From positions 1-40,095 of the forward strand of contig JABBAY010000136.1 of NCBI GenBank assembly GCA_018607725.1: a stretch of 40,095 nucleotides of DNA, in the 5' to 3' direction. Made by a program: the position numbers and the translations under genes. Positions 8,722-16,356 of this stretch are shown here, in pieces; position 1 is the first letter of the stretch; every line of letters starts with the position of its first letter. A model generated the notes under the pieces. That model was given only the letters and a program-made list of their open reading frames with translations, did no database searches and was not told the origin of the DNA. The DNA comes from K189A clade bacterium (GTDB lineage: Bacteria; Pseudomonadota; Gammaproteobacteria; Pseudomonadales; Azotimanducaceae).

Positions 8722-9014
8722 AACTTGCTTGTAAATCCTTGTTTAGTCGATGACAATTCCGACCTACGCGGCACTTTAGCTAGCAGCGATGGGTTACTGG
8801 CAATAGGTCGTTTTAGGTTAACGTGATAAAACGGTTTCGCTCTGTTGCAGGCACAATAGTCGAGAAAATAGGTAAAAATCAATGCGAGCAATCAGTGGCT
8901 GAACGAAGCATGAACGGGACGGGTCTAGTTCTAGCATTGTTCAGTACGATATTATCAATGCCGGGCCATCGTTGGGCGATTGCTGTTATAAAGGTTCGCA
9001 CAAGATAAGCCTGC
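8722..9014. other. Divergent intergenic region, purM/purN site empty
   Basis: About 290 bp between the divergent DUF3108 and DUF2066 genes. The 61-codon frame at 8823-9008 (plus) shows no similarity I recognise to PurM, PurN or anything else. The region is relatively AT-rich, as expected for a divergent promoter region, and no pseudogene remnant of the pur genes was recognised. Confidence 0.5.
8984..8992 (+). promoter_or_regulatory. Possible extended -10 promoter for the DUF2066 gene
   Basis: TGTTATAAA fits a TGn-TATAAA extended -10 element about 25-45 bp ahead of the candidate start codons. No good -35 is seen at 17 bp, which is tolerated for extended -10 promoters. Confidence 0.35.
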
Positions 9015-10139
9015 ATGCCGGGCCGGTATATTATAAGGATGCTGCAAATTAATAATAGTTCATTTTGTTACGGGTCTGGCTGGCGTCAAGGGTTGTTGGC
9101 GCTGGTGTTGAGCCTCTGGATTCAGTCCGTCAGTGCGGTCAATGTTGAGGACCTGTACGTCGCAGAGGTTCTCGTCAACTCGCAGGATGACGCACAGCTG
9201 GTCAATGGCGCTCGCGCGGGATTACTCCAGGTTCTAGTGCGAGTTTCCGGGAGTCGAGCCATTGAAGGCAGTCCACAAGTGACTGCCTCTCTGCAGCATC
9301 CCGAGTCTTATTATTACCAGTACAGCTTTGAGTCGACAGATCGTATGCTCCAGATTGGTGATGAGCAGGTGCCAGCCAGAATCTTACGTCTGACCTTCGA
9401 GCCTAGTGCAATCGCCCGTTTATTGCGTCAGGCTGGGTTTCCAGTCTGGGGTAGCAACCGGCCGAGTGTTCTGGCCTGGTTAGCGGTATCTGATGGGAGT
9501 AGCCGGCGTCTGCTGTCTGAGCAGGATACATCCCAGCTGCCTTCGGCCTTGAATACCCATGCTAAATTTCGCGGAGTGCCGGTTTTATATCCGCTATTGG
9601 ATCTTGAGGACGCCAGTCAGTTATCGAGCGCCGAAGTCTGGGGGGCTTTTTTGGGTCGAGTTGAGCAGGCTTCAGCCCGTTACAAACCTGATGTTGTGTT
9701 GTCTGGCCGGATCCAGCAGGACCCGATGGGTCGTTGGCTTGGGTTCTGGTCCTACCAGCTGGACGATAATTGGCGGGAGTTCGATAACAGCGGGTTTTCT
9801 GAAGATGAACTGATGGCAGATATGGTTGATCATCTGGTTGATGATCTGGCGGCCCGTTACGCGCTAGATTCGTCTCGGGGTAGCATTTTGGTCAGTGTGG
9901 ATGGTATTGATGATCTCGATGATTATGCGCAAGTCAGCCAATACCTGGAGTCGCTGGCCCCGGTACTCAACAGCGCGGTTGTGGCAGTGAGTGGTCGAGA
10001 ACTGCGGCTGCGCCTGGTAACAGAAGGTCAGAGTCAGCAGTTGATCGAAATTATTCAACTGGATGACAAGATGCTGTTGGTGAGTGACGGTAGCCTGATT
10101 CGCGGAGATGGGGCGTTGCACTATCGTTGGTTGTTGTAA
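9015..10139 (+). CDS. DUF2066 domain-containing exported protein
   Basis: Starts with a signal peptide (hydrophobic core LLALVLSLWIQSVSA) followed by VNVEDLYVAEVLVNSQ, the typical beginning of mature DUF2066 proteins. Later segments (ARAGLLQVLVRVSGS, YYYQYSF, RLTFEPSAIARLLRQAGFPVWG) match the family. It is presumed periplasmic or envelope-associated and its function is not known. Two starts are possible: ATG at 9015 and ATG at 9039 (MLQINNS); neither has a clear ribosome-binding site, and the second gives a more usual signal-peptide length. In related genomes it lies between purM and perM/hda; here perM and hda follow but purM is absent. Confidence 0.85.
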   Translation: MPGRYIIRMLQINNSSFCYGSGWRQGLLALVLSLWIQSVSAVNVEDLYVAEVLVNSQDDAQLVNGARAGLLQVLVRVSGSRAIEGSPQVTASLQHPESYYYQYSFESTDRMLQIGDEQVPARILRLTFEPSAIARLLRQAGFPVWGSNRPSVLAWLAVSDGSSRRLLSEQDTSQLPSALNTHAKFRGVPVLYPLLDLEDASQLSSAEVWGAFLGRVEQASARYKPDVVLSGRIQQDPMGRWLGFWSYQLDDNWREFDNSGFSEDELMADMVDHLVDDLAARYALDSSRGSILVSVDGIDDLDDYAQVSQYLESLAPVLNSAVVAVSGRELRLRLVTEGQSQQLIEIIQLDDKMLLVSDGSLIRGDGALHYRWLL

Positions 10140-10240
10140 CCCGAGTGCCAGATCATGTTCGTCAAAGCCAGTATTGATTAAATTGTTCTCACAAGTTACT
10201 CGCACTAAGCTACGCTCATCTCTCATAAGGTAGACCCGAA

Positions 10241-11311
10241 TTGGTTATGACTAGTACGCAAAAATTACTCTTGCTGTTGAGCGTGGCAGGCTTGTTCCTG
10301 CTGGTCTACCTGCTTCAGCCCATACTAACGCCGTTTCTGGTGGGGCTGGCGCTGGCGTACGTGGGTGATCCAGTCGTGGATAGGTTGCAGCGCTACAAGT
10401 TGGGCAGATCCAGTGCTGTTTTACTCGTCTTCGTGGTTTTCTTTGTGCTAGTGGGCGTTGCCTTTCTTATCCTGTTACCGATGCTGACTCGTGAAATAGG
10501 CCGTTTGATCGAAGATATTCCCAGTCTCCTTGCGTTGTTGCAACTCCACGTCAGTCCGGTGTTGCTGGAGAACTTTGGCGTCGACCCGTTCGATATTAAA
10601 CTCGTCGAGCTCAAGGCCCGGCTAGCACAAAACTGGCAACAGGCCGGCGGACTGGCGGGTCGCGTATTGGCGGAAGTTACGTCCTCTAGTTTGACCCTGC
10701 TGGGTTGGTTGATGAACTTTGCGCTGATCCCGGTGGTGGCATTCTATTTATTGCGAGACTGGGATCTGCTGGTTGAGCGGATCCATAATATGATACCGCG
10801 CCAGTTCGAAGTCACTGCGGTGAATCTGATTAAAGAATGTGATGAGGTTCTCAGTGCCTTCATGCGTGGCCAACTACTGATCATGTTTCTATTGGGGTGC
10901 ATCTACGCCCTAGGTTTGTCCATCATCGGGCTTGATCTGGCCCTGTTGATTGGCATGCTGGCCGGGTTGGCGAGTTTGGTACCTTATCTGGGTTTCATTG
11001 TTGGCATCTTGGCTGCCAGTATTGCCGCCGTGCTGCAATTTCAGGAACCATTACCGTTACTTTATGTATTGTTGGTGTTTGGTTTTGGGCAGTTGTTAGA
11101 GGGCTCTGTGATGACGCCCATGTTGGTGGGTGATCGAATTGGTCTGCACCCCGTAGCCGTTATTTTCGCCATTCTCGCCGGTGGTCAGTTGTTTGGCTTT
11201 GTTGGTGTCTTGTTGGCGCTGCCTATTGCCGCGGTCATCATGGTGTTCGTCCGCCATATCTATGATCGCTATAAAGATAGTCACTATTACGAAGTTCGAG
11301 ACGAATCCTGA
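10241..11311 (+). CDS. perM: PerM/AI-2E family transporter
   Basis: Polytopic inner-membrane protein of the AI-2E/PerM family with about eight hydrophobic segments: a pair at 10-35, others at 60-85, 150-170 and 205-345. The conserved ending LLEGSVMTPMLVGDRIGLHPVAVIFAIL... with GVLLALPIAA is characteristic. Transport substrate is uncertain: the name covers quorum-signal exporters, Na+/H+ antiporters and uncharacterised permeases. The start is taken as TTG at 10241 because TAAGG sits at a suitable distance; ATG at 10247 (two codons in) is the alternative. The gene is immediately upstream of hda, as in Pseudomonas. Confidence 0.88.
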   Translation: MVMTSTQKLLLLLSVAGLFLLVYLLQPILTPFLVGLALAYVGDPVVDRLQRYKLGRSSAVLLVFVVFFVLVGVAFLILLPMLTREIGRLIEDIPSLLALLQLHVSPVLLENFGVDPFDIKLVELKARLAQNWQQAGGLAGRVLAEVTSSSLTLLGWLMNFALIPVVAFYLLRDWDLLVERIHNMIPRQFEVTAVNLIKECDEVLSAFMRGQLLIMFLLGCIYALGLSIIGLDLALLIGMLAGLASLVPYLGFIVGILAASIAAVLQFQEPLPLLYVLLVFGFGQLLEGSVMTPMLVGDRIGLHPVAVIFAILAGGQLFGFVGVLLALPIAAVIMVFVRHIYDRYKDSHYYEVRDES

Positions 11312-11312
11312 A

Positions 11313-11969
11313 TTGCAAAACGTAACCGGACAACTAGCCCTGGATATCACCTTGCGCGATGATGCTACCTTCGCCAATTATGTTGGGGAAGCCAAAACGC
11401 GCCTTGCTCACCCAGGTCAGTTGGTTTACCTGTGGGGGCCACGTCAAACGGGGCTTAGCCATTTGCTACAGGCTTGTTGTCAGGGTGTCACAGGCGGTAT
11501 CTACTTGACTAACCTTGATAAATTGTCTGCGGAGATTCTGCAGCAACTCGATGCGATGCCGCTGGTCTGTATTGATGATGTTGATTTAATTGTTGGCCAG
11601 CAAGACTGGGAGGAAGCGCTGTTTCATCTGATCAATGGCATCAAGGATGGTGGCAAAAGAATCATTATCGCGGCCCATCAGTCAGCTCGCCAGCTGCCCG
11701 TCAAATTGCCGGACCTGCACTCGCGACTGTTGGGTGCCATCGCGGTCGAGACGGATGCTCTCAATGATAAGCAGAAGCTCGCCGTCTTGCAGCAGCGGGC
11801 CAAAGATCGAGGCTTCGTCCTGAATAATGATGTTGGTCAATATATTATGAGTCGTGCGGCACGAGATATGAGCAACCTAGTCAAAATGTTGGAGCGTTTA
11901 GAGCTTGAGTCTTTGCGCTATCAGAAAAAAATAACGATCCCCTTCGTCAAGCAAATCCTGAGTTTGTGA
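11313..11969 (+). CDS. hda: DnaA regulatory inactivator Hda
   Basis: Small AAA+ protein that binds the loaded DNA polymerase sliding clamp and stimulates ATP hydrolysis on DnaA to prevent over-initiation. The N-terminal GQLALDI resembles the clamp-binding motif of Hda, followed by the family signature LRDDATFANY. The Walker B region is LVCIDDVDLI; sensor and C-terminal lid segments (ARDMSNLVKMLERLE) are present. TTG at 11313 is preferred because it puts the clamp motif about five residues from the N-terminus as in homologues; an ATG at 11262 inside perM would add 17 residues. The Walker A loop reads GPRQTGLSHLL, with Leu where most P-loops have Lys (E. coli Hda has Arg). Length of about 218 aa is slightly short. 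Confidence 0.92.
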   Translation: MQNVTGQLALDITLRDDATFANYVGEAKTRLAHPGQLVYLWGPRQTGLSHLLQACCQGVTGGIYLTNLDKLSAEILQQLDAMPLVCIDDVDLIVGQQDWEEALFHLINGIKDGGKRIIIAAHQSARQLPVKLPDLHSRLLGAIAVETDALNDKQKLAVLQQRAKDRGFVLNNDVGQYIMSRAARDMSNLVKMLERLELESLRYQKKITIPFVKQILSL

Positions 11970-11971
11970 GC

Positions 11972-12013
11972 GCTACCTTTTGAGTGCTATCTTTTGAGTG
12001 CTACCTTTTGAGA
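11972..12013 (+). repeat. Triple tandem repeat, 14-bp unit, between hda and murG2
   Basis: Three copies of GCTACCTTTTGAGT (second copy has one C-to-T change, third ends in A) begin two bases after the hda stop codon. The last copy supplies the GAGAG that acts as ribosome-binding site for the next gene. Copy-number change would alter the spacing of an in-frame GTG at 11998. Confidence 0.9.
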
Positions 12014-12021
12014 GTCTGCCA

Positions 12022-13101
12022 GTGAGTAAACGAGTACTATTTACCGGTGGTGGTACAGCCGGTCATGTGACGCCCAATATGGCCTTAATTGACGCACTTA
12101 AGGCCAAGCACTGGGATATCCACTATGTGGGCTCAGCCACAGGGATAGAGCGTCAGCTGATCGAACCGTTGAATATTCCCTTCCATGGCATCAAGACCGG
12201 TAAGCTGCGGCGGTATTTTTCCTGGCAAAATTTCATCGACCCCGCGTTTATTGTTTGGGGTTTTCTGCAGAGCCTGTGGTTGTGCGTGCGACTGCAGCCT
12301 GATGTTGTGTTTTCCAAAGGCGGCTTTGTGGCGGTGCCGCTGGTTATCGCCGCGTGGGTCTGCCGCGTTCCGGTGATCAGTCATGAATCGGATATGACCC
12401 CTGGGCTAGCAAACAAGTTGTGCTTTCCATTTTCTCGCTGGATCTGTGTCAATTTCCCCCAGACGGCCGAGCATCTGCCAGTGGGTAAGGTTGTTGTTAC
12501 GGGATCACCGGTGAGAAGCAGTCTGTTGCTCGGTGATCCGTCGCGGGGCCGAGTCGAGCTTGGGCTCACCGGGGAAAAGCCACTGTTGCTGGTGTTTGGT
12601 GGCAGTCTTGGTGCAAACGTGATTAATCGAATAGTCCGGCAGAGTCTGGCGGCCCTACTCGAGCAGTTTGATCTGGTGCATGTGGTAGGAGCGGGTAATC
12701 TCGATTCGAATCTAGACGCCAGGCTTGGCTATGTTCAACGTGAATATATTCATGACGGTTTTGGCGACGTGCTTGCTGCGGCCGACCTCGTCATTTCGAG
12801 AGCCGGCGCGAACAGTATTTATGAATTGCTGATTACCCGCACGCCGCATATTTTGGTGCCTTTGACCGCAGCGGCAAGTCGCGGCGATCAACTGATCAAT
12901 GCCAAGATATTCCAGCAGGCCGGCATGAGTGAGGTGTTGCTCGAGGATCAACTGAGCCAGAGCGCGCTGCTAAGCAGTGTTCGCAAGGTGTACTCGCAGC
13001 GCGCCGAGATCGCAGTACGACTGGCGGCCTTTGAGGTTCGTGATAGTGTCGCGGTGATCACCGGCCTCATCGGTCAGGCAGCGGGCGAGGCCGCGAGTTG
13101 A
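12022..13101 (+). CDS. MurG-family UDP-GlcNAc:lipid I transferase, clostridial-type paralogue
   Basis: Glycosyltransferase of the MurG family (GT28), which in its canonical form adds GlcNAc to lipid I to make lipid II at the inner face of the cytoplasmic membrane. The donor/acceptor loop GGGTAGHVTP includes the conserved His near residue 15. VFSKGGFVAVP, ISHESDMTPGLANK, GSPVRSSLLLGD and FGGSLGAN follow. These wordings (KLRRYFSWQNFIDP, HESDMTPGLANK) match the Firmicutes/Clostridia branch of MurG more than the proteobacterial dcw-cluster enzyme, and the gene lies outside a division cluster, so it is probably a second, transferred MurG. GTG at 12022 is chosen because GAGAG sits seven bases upstream; GTG at 11998 is less likely. 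Its neighbours are hda upstream and a YtrA-type ABC system downstream. Confidence 0.85.
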   Translation: MSKRVLFTGGGTAGHVTPNMALIDALKAKHWDIHYVGSATGIERQLIEPLNIPFHGIKTGKLRRYFSWQNFIDPAFIVWGFLQSLWLCVRLQPDVVFSKGGFVAVPLVIAAWVCRVPVISHESDMTPGLANKLCFPFSRWICVNFPQTAEHLPVGKVVVTGSPVRSSLLLGDPSRGRVELGLTGEKPLLLVFGGSLGANVINRIVRQSLAALLEQFDLVHVVGAGNLDSNLDARLGYVQREYIHDGFGDVLAAADLVISRAGANSIYELLITRTPHILVPLTAAASRGDQLINAKIFQQAGMSEVLLEDQLSQSALLSSVRKVYSQRAEIAVRLAAFEVRDSVAVITGLIGQAAGEAAS

Positions 13102-13159
13102 CTTCCTAAGTTCATCCGCGCATTGAAAGGGCCTCTCAGCAACTTATCCGTTAAAGCGG

Positions 13160-13187
13160 TTGACGGCTTAAAATATAGTGATATAGT
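13160..13187 (+). promoter_or_regulatory. Sigma-70-type promoter of the GntR-ABC operon
   Basis: TTGACG (13160-13165), a 16-bp spacer and TATAGT (13182-13187) form a good -35/-10 pair about 40 bp ahead of the gntR start. A second TATAGT at 13174-13179 is off-spacing. The -10 overlaps the inverted repeat described next. Confidence 0.65.
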
Positions 13188-13212
13188 TAACTACAACACC
13201 ACATAACTATAT
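13181..13212. promoter_or_regulatory. Inverted-repeat operator, likely target of the GntR regulator
   Basis: A perfect 9-bp inverted repeat, ATATAGTTA (13181-13189) and TAACTATAT (13204-13212), separated by 14 bp. It overlaps the -10 and the start of the transcript, so binding by the adjacent YtrA-type repressor would block transcription. The autoregulation is an inference from position and symmetry. Confidence 0.6.
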
Positions 13213-13224
13213 GGCTAATAACTG

Positions 13225-13587
13225 ATGCAAATCAGCTGGAACGATACAGACCCCATCTATCGGCAGTTACGAGACCGCATTATCGAGTTGATGCTGGAAG
13301 GCATCTACCATGACGGCGACCCATTGCCGTCGGTTCGGCAGATTGCCAGTGATCATCGAATTAACCCTATTACAGTCTCCAAGGCCTACCAATTGTTGGT
13401 AGACGATGGCCTCGTGGAAAAGCGCCGTGGTCTGGGCATGTTTGTAACAGAAGGTGCCAGCGAGCGCCTAGTGACTGTCGAGCGAGAGAAATTTTTGACC
13501 CAAGAGTGGCCCCGAATCAGCGATAAGATTGTGCGGTTGGGATTGTCTGCCTCTACATTACTAGCGACCAGGAGTACTAAGGCATGA
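13225..13587 (+). CDS. GntR-family transcriptional regulator, YtrA subfamily
   Basis: A 120-residue protein with a GntR winged helix (residues about 8-75: PIYRQLRDRIIELMLEGIYHDG, LPSVRQIASDHRINPITVSK, GLVEKRRGLGMFV) and only a short helical tail of about 45 residues. That architecture defines the YtrA subfamily, whose members usually repress adjacent ABC transporter operons; Bacillus YtrA responds to antibiotics that hit the lipid II cycle. Its stop overlaps the start of the ATPase gene by ATGA. An inverted repeat overlaps its promoter. The effector cannot be deduced. Confidence 0.92.
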   Translation: MQISWNDTDPIYRQLRDRIIELMLEGIYHDGDPLPSVRQIASDHRINPITVSKAYQLLVDDGLVEKRRGLGMFVTEGASERLVTVEREKFLTQEWPRISDKIVRLGLSASTLLATRSTKA

Positions 13588-14462
13588 GTATCGTTGTTCA
13601 GGCGCAGGGCGTATCGAAACGTTATGGTGGGTTTGCTGCCCTTGAAGATATCAACTTCACGATTCAAAAGGGCTCGATTGTGGGGCTTATTGGGCCGAAT
13701 GGTGCGGGTAAAACCACAACCCTAAAAGCACTTCTAGGCCTGACAGATTTTGAGGGTCAATTGAATGTGTTGGGGCACGATCCGCGAACCGGTCGCCATC
13801 ATGTCATGGAGCATGTTTGTTTTGTGGCTGACGTTGGTATCTTGCCCCGTTGGTTGTCGGTTGGCGAAGCGTTGGATTACGTCGAGGGCGTGCACCCACG
13901 TTTCAACCGTCAAAAAGCCGAAGCCTTGCTGGCCGAGACCAATATCCGTAATTACCGGCAGAAGGTGAAGCAGCTATCGAAAGGCATGGTGACACAACTG
14001 CATCTGGCGTTGGTCATGGCAATTGACGTTGAGTTATTGGTGCTCGATGAGCCGACTCTGGGCCTGGATATACTCTATCGGAAAGCATTTTATGACCGTT
14101 TGCTAAATGACTATTTTGATCATGAGACCAGCATTATTATCAGCACTCATCAGGTCGAGGAAATCGAGTCGCTGTTGTCCCATCTACTATTTATCGATCA
14201 AGGTCGTATCGTCTTGGATAGTGCGATGGATGAGCTAGCCAATGCTTTCACGGAAGTGTGGGTGGAGCCCGATCAAGTAGCGGCTGCCGAGGCGTTACAG
14301 CCCATTCATGTTCGAGATCTTTTGGGTCGTAAATGTATGATTTTTGAAGGCGCTAATCCGGCTAGCTTGGCGGATTTAGGTGAGTTGCATGTGCCCAGTG
14401 TCGCCGACCTGTTCGTCGCTAAATTACAAAAGAATCAGGGCCAGCAGCGAGGTCAATCATGA
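13584..14462 (+). CDS. ABC transporter ATP-binding protein
   Basis: ABC-2-type ATPase: Walker A GPNGAGKTT (residues 37-45), a signature region QLSKGMVTQLHLALVMAID, in which the usual LSGGQ reads LSKGM, Walker B LLVLDEPTLGLD and the H-loop ISTHQVEEIE. The length (292 aa) includes a C-terminal extension of about 70 residues after the core domain. It is coupled by ATGA overlaps to the upstream GntR regulator and the downstream permease, giving a three-gene operon. The variant LSKGM signature is shared by ATPases of YtrA-linked and bacteriocin-type exporters. Substrate unknown. Confidence 0.93.
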   Translation: MSIVVQAQGVSKRYGGFAALEDINFTIQKGSIVGLIGPNGAGKTTTLKALLGLTDFEGQLNVLGHDPRTGRHHVMEHVCFVADVGILPRWLSVGEALDYVEGVHPRFNRQKAEALLAETNIRNYRQKVKQLSKGMVTQLHLALVMAIDVELLVLDEPTLGLDILYRKAFYDRLLNDYFDHETSIIISTHQVEEIESLLSHLLFIDQGRIVLDSAMDELANAFTEVWVEPDQVAAAEALQPIHVRDLLGRKCMIFEGANPASLADLGELHVPSVADLFVAKLQKNQGQQRGQS

Positions 14463-15409
14463 ATATGTTACCCATTTTGTTAAAGCGTGAGTTTTGGGAG
14501 CACCGTAAGACATTTTTCTACTTGCCACTGATTATACTAGTGTTGTCGGCATTTTTTCTGATTGCTGTCGTCGGTTCGGTACAAATTGCCGGCGGCGATA
14601 TTATTGTCAGTGGCAGTGTTCAGATGAATGAAGAGGGACTGCACCACCGAAGTGAGACCAATGAATACTCTAATATGCCCGTGAACGCGTTGTTTGGTGA
14701 GCAGGTCAGCCAGTTCGCGTTATTGGCAGAGGATCAACGGGAGCGAATGCTCAACTCAGCTTATCTTTTGATTGCGACACCTTTGGTGCCGGTACTCTGG
14801 GTTGTGGTGTTCATGTATTTTTTAACCTGTTTGTATGACGAACGAAAAGATCGCAGCATTTTATTCTGGAAGTCCATGCCCGTGTCGGATGCCATGACAG
14901 TCATCGCGAAGCTAATGACAGGTCTCGTTGTGGTGCCTGCCATCTATTTCATGGCAATGATGCTGCTGCAGCTCATCCTGTTTCTAACGACGGTGGTGGT
15001 TGCCCTGGGATACTCGGTTGATACCTGGCAGACGTTTGTCGTACCGGCCAATATCATGACGCGTTGGCTGCAGATGACGGCCTTCTTCGTGTTTGTGGCG
15101 AGTTGGTGCCTGCCGTTCTTTGCCTGGCTCATTTTTGTTTCGTCTTGGGCGCGTTCGGTTCCCTTGGCCTGGGTGATCGGGATTCCTATTTTGCTGGTCA
15201 TGCTCGAGGCGCTCTTTACGCAAGGTGAATGGTTAAGAGCGTTTATCAAAGAGCATTCTTTCCCGGGTGGGTTGATCTCTCGACTAGCCGGCGGGGTTGG
15301 CGATATGTTTCAGCAGCTCCTCAGTGTTGAATTTCTGGTCAGTCTGGTGCTTGCAGCGCTGCTGCTCTACGGTGCGGTTTACTTTCGAGGCAAGGCCGAT
15401 GAGCTCTAA
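14459..15409 (+). CDS. ABC-2-type permease of the GntR-linked transporter
   Basis: Membrane protein with about six hydrophobic segments (roughly 20-40, 100-122, 147-180, 205-232, 236-252, 288-308) and a soluble loop of about 60 residues after the first helix (IIVSGSVQMNEEG ...). The N-terminal LLKREFWEHRKTFFYLP is the typical cytoplasmic entry helix of ABC-2 permeases. It overlaps the ATPase gene by ATGA and is the last gene of the operon. No substrate-binding protein is present, so an export, sensing or detoxification role is more likely than import. Confidence 0.88.
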   Translation: MNMLPILLKREFWEHRKTFFYLPLIILVLSAFFLIAVVGSVQIAGGDIIVSGSVQMNEEGLHHRSETNEYSNMPVNALFGEQVSQFALLAEDQRERMLNSAYLLIATPLVPVLWVVVFMYFLTCLYDERKDRSILFWKSMPVSDAMTVIAKLMTGLVVVPAIYFMAMMLLQLILFLTTVVVALGYSVDTWQTFVVPANIMTRWLQMTAFFVFVASWCLPFFAWLIFVSSWARSVPLAWVIGIPILLVMLEALFTQGEWLRAFIKEHSFPGGLISRLAGGVGDMFQQLLSVEFLVSLVLAALLLYGAVYFRGKADEL

Positions 15410-15517
15410 TGCCGGGGCTACGCTACTGCAATCGCTGTAATCTGAGTATGATAGGGTTTTGGCGAACTGCTAATAGATTCACTCTAACGCTTAAAACACG
15501 TAACTAGGGGGGTACCG

Positions 15518-16204
15518 ATGCTGACGCTGAGTCTGTCCTGTCTACTTTTTCTTGGTACCCATCTGCTTGTGTCGAGCACCGGGTTGCGCGCTTGGCTGAT
15601 TGGCGTCGTCGGCGAACCTGCCTATCTGGCAGGTTACTCGATCTGCGCCCTGGTCATCCTTGGCGTGATGATCGACAGTTACGTGGCACTCGATCACAAC
15701 AGGTATGTTTGGCAACCTACCGTAGGGCATCATCTCACCGCGAAGATCATTATGCCCGTTGCGCTGGTCTTGTTAGCCGCCGGCCTGATGAGTAAGAATC
15801 CGACGGGCGTGAGGATGGAAGAGGTGGTGCATCAGGTCACCGGTTACCATATGCCGGGTATTCTGAAGATTACCCGACATCCCGTGCAATGGGGGATTCT
15901 GCTTTGGTCCGTCGCCCACCTGATGGCCAATGGTGATGCTGCGTCGATCGTGTTTTTTGGGACGTTTGCATTGCTCTCGGGCCTGGGCTCGATGGCGATG
16001 GATCTTAAACGTCGACATCTGACGGAGCCAGATTGGCTTGAGTTTTACGCACAGACGTCCAACATCCCCTTTGCGGGATTATTAGCGGGCAAGAGCCGGC
16101 TGGCGATAGGTGACATCAATTGGATCCAGGTGATTACAGGATTGACCCTTTACGCGACCGTCTACTACTTTCACGGGCTGATAGCCGGCGTTTCCCTTCT
16201 CTAA
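15518..16204 (+). CDS. NnrU-family membrane protein
   Basis: Six- to seven-helix membrane protein of the NnrU family (228 aa). The conserved core ITRHPVQWGILLWSVAHLMANGD places a histidine inside a helix-flanking RHP motif typical of NnrU and isoprenylcysteine-methyltransferase-like folds. NnrU was named from a denitrification locus, but no nitrogen-oxide genes are near, so no such role can be claimed. A strong ribosome-binding site (AGGGGGG) precedes the ATG. It stands alone between the ABC operon and a convergent flavin-dependent enzyme. Confidence 0.87.
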   Translation: MLTLSLSCLLFLGTHLLVSSTGLRAWLIGVVGEPAYLAGYSICALVILGVMIDSYVALDHNRYVWQPTVGHHLTAKIIMPVALVLLAAGLMSKNPTGVRMEEVVHQVTGYHMPGILKITRHPVQWGILLWSVAHLMANGDAASIVFFGTFALLSGLGSMAMDLKRRHLTEPDWLEFYAQTSNIPFAGLLAGKSRLAIGDINWIQVITGLTLYATVYYFHGLIAGVSLL

Positions 16205-16207
16205 ATG

Positions 16208-16249
16208 AACAGCTCTCAATTAACAGCTCTCAATTAATAGCTCTAAATT
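16208..16249. repeat. Triple tandem repeat, 14-bp unit, after the nnrU-like gene
   Basis: AACAGCTCTCAATT is repeated three times (third copy AATAGCTCTAAATT), beginning three bases after the stop codon. It lies between two convergent genes and is followed by further AT-rich imperfect repeats. Confidence 0.9.
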
Positions 16250-16258
16250 AACCGCGTT

Positions 16259-16320
16259 GAATAAAAAGCTTTGATGAGACGGTGTTGAATGGCCGGCTCT
16301 GAATAAAACGCTTTTTATTC
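16259..16320. terminator. AT-rich nested inverted repeat between convergent genes
   Basis: GAATAAAA-CGCT-TTTTATTC (16301-16320) can form an 8-bp stem. In addition GAATAAAAAGC (16259-16269) pairs perfectly with GCTTTTTATTC (16310-16320) across a longer loop. Placed between convergent stop codons, it could work as a bidirectional terminator, although the stem is almost pure A-T and no GC-rich base is seen. Confidence 0.45.
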
Positions 16321-16356
16321 ATAAATGTGTATCTAGGCACATGGATGTTCGAATTT

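Noticed and set aside
8823-9008. 61-codon ORF in the DUF3108-DUF2066 gap as a possible purN remnant
   Set aside because: The translation shows no PurN or PurM motif and no start signal.
15518-16204. NnrU-family gene as evidence of denitrification
   Set aside because: No nitrite, nitric-oxide or nitrous-oxide reductase genes are present nearby; the family is broad.
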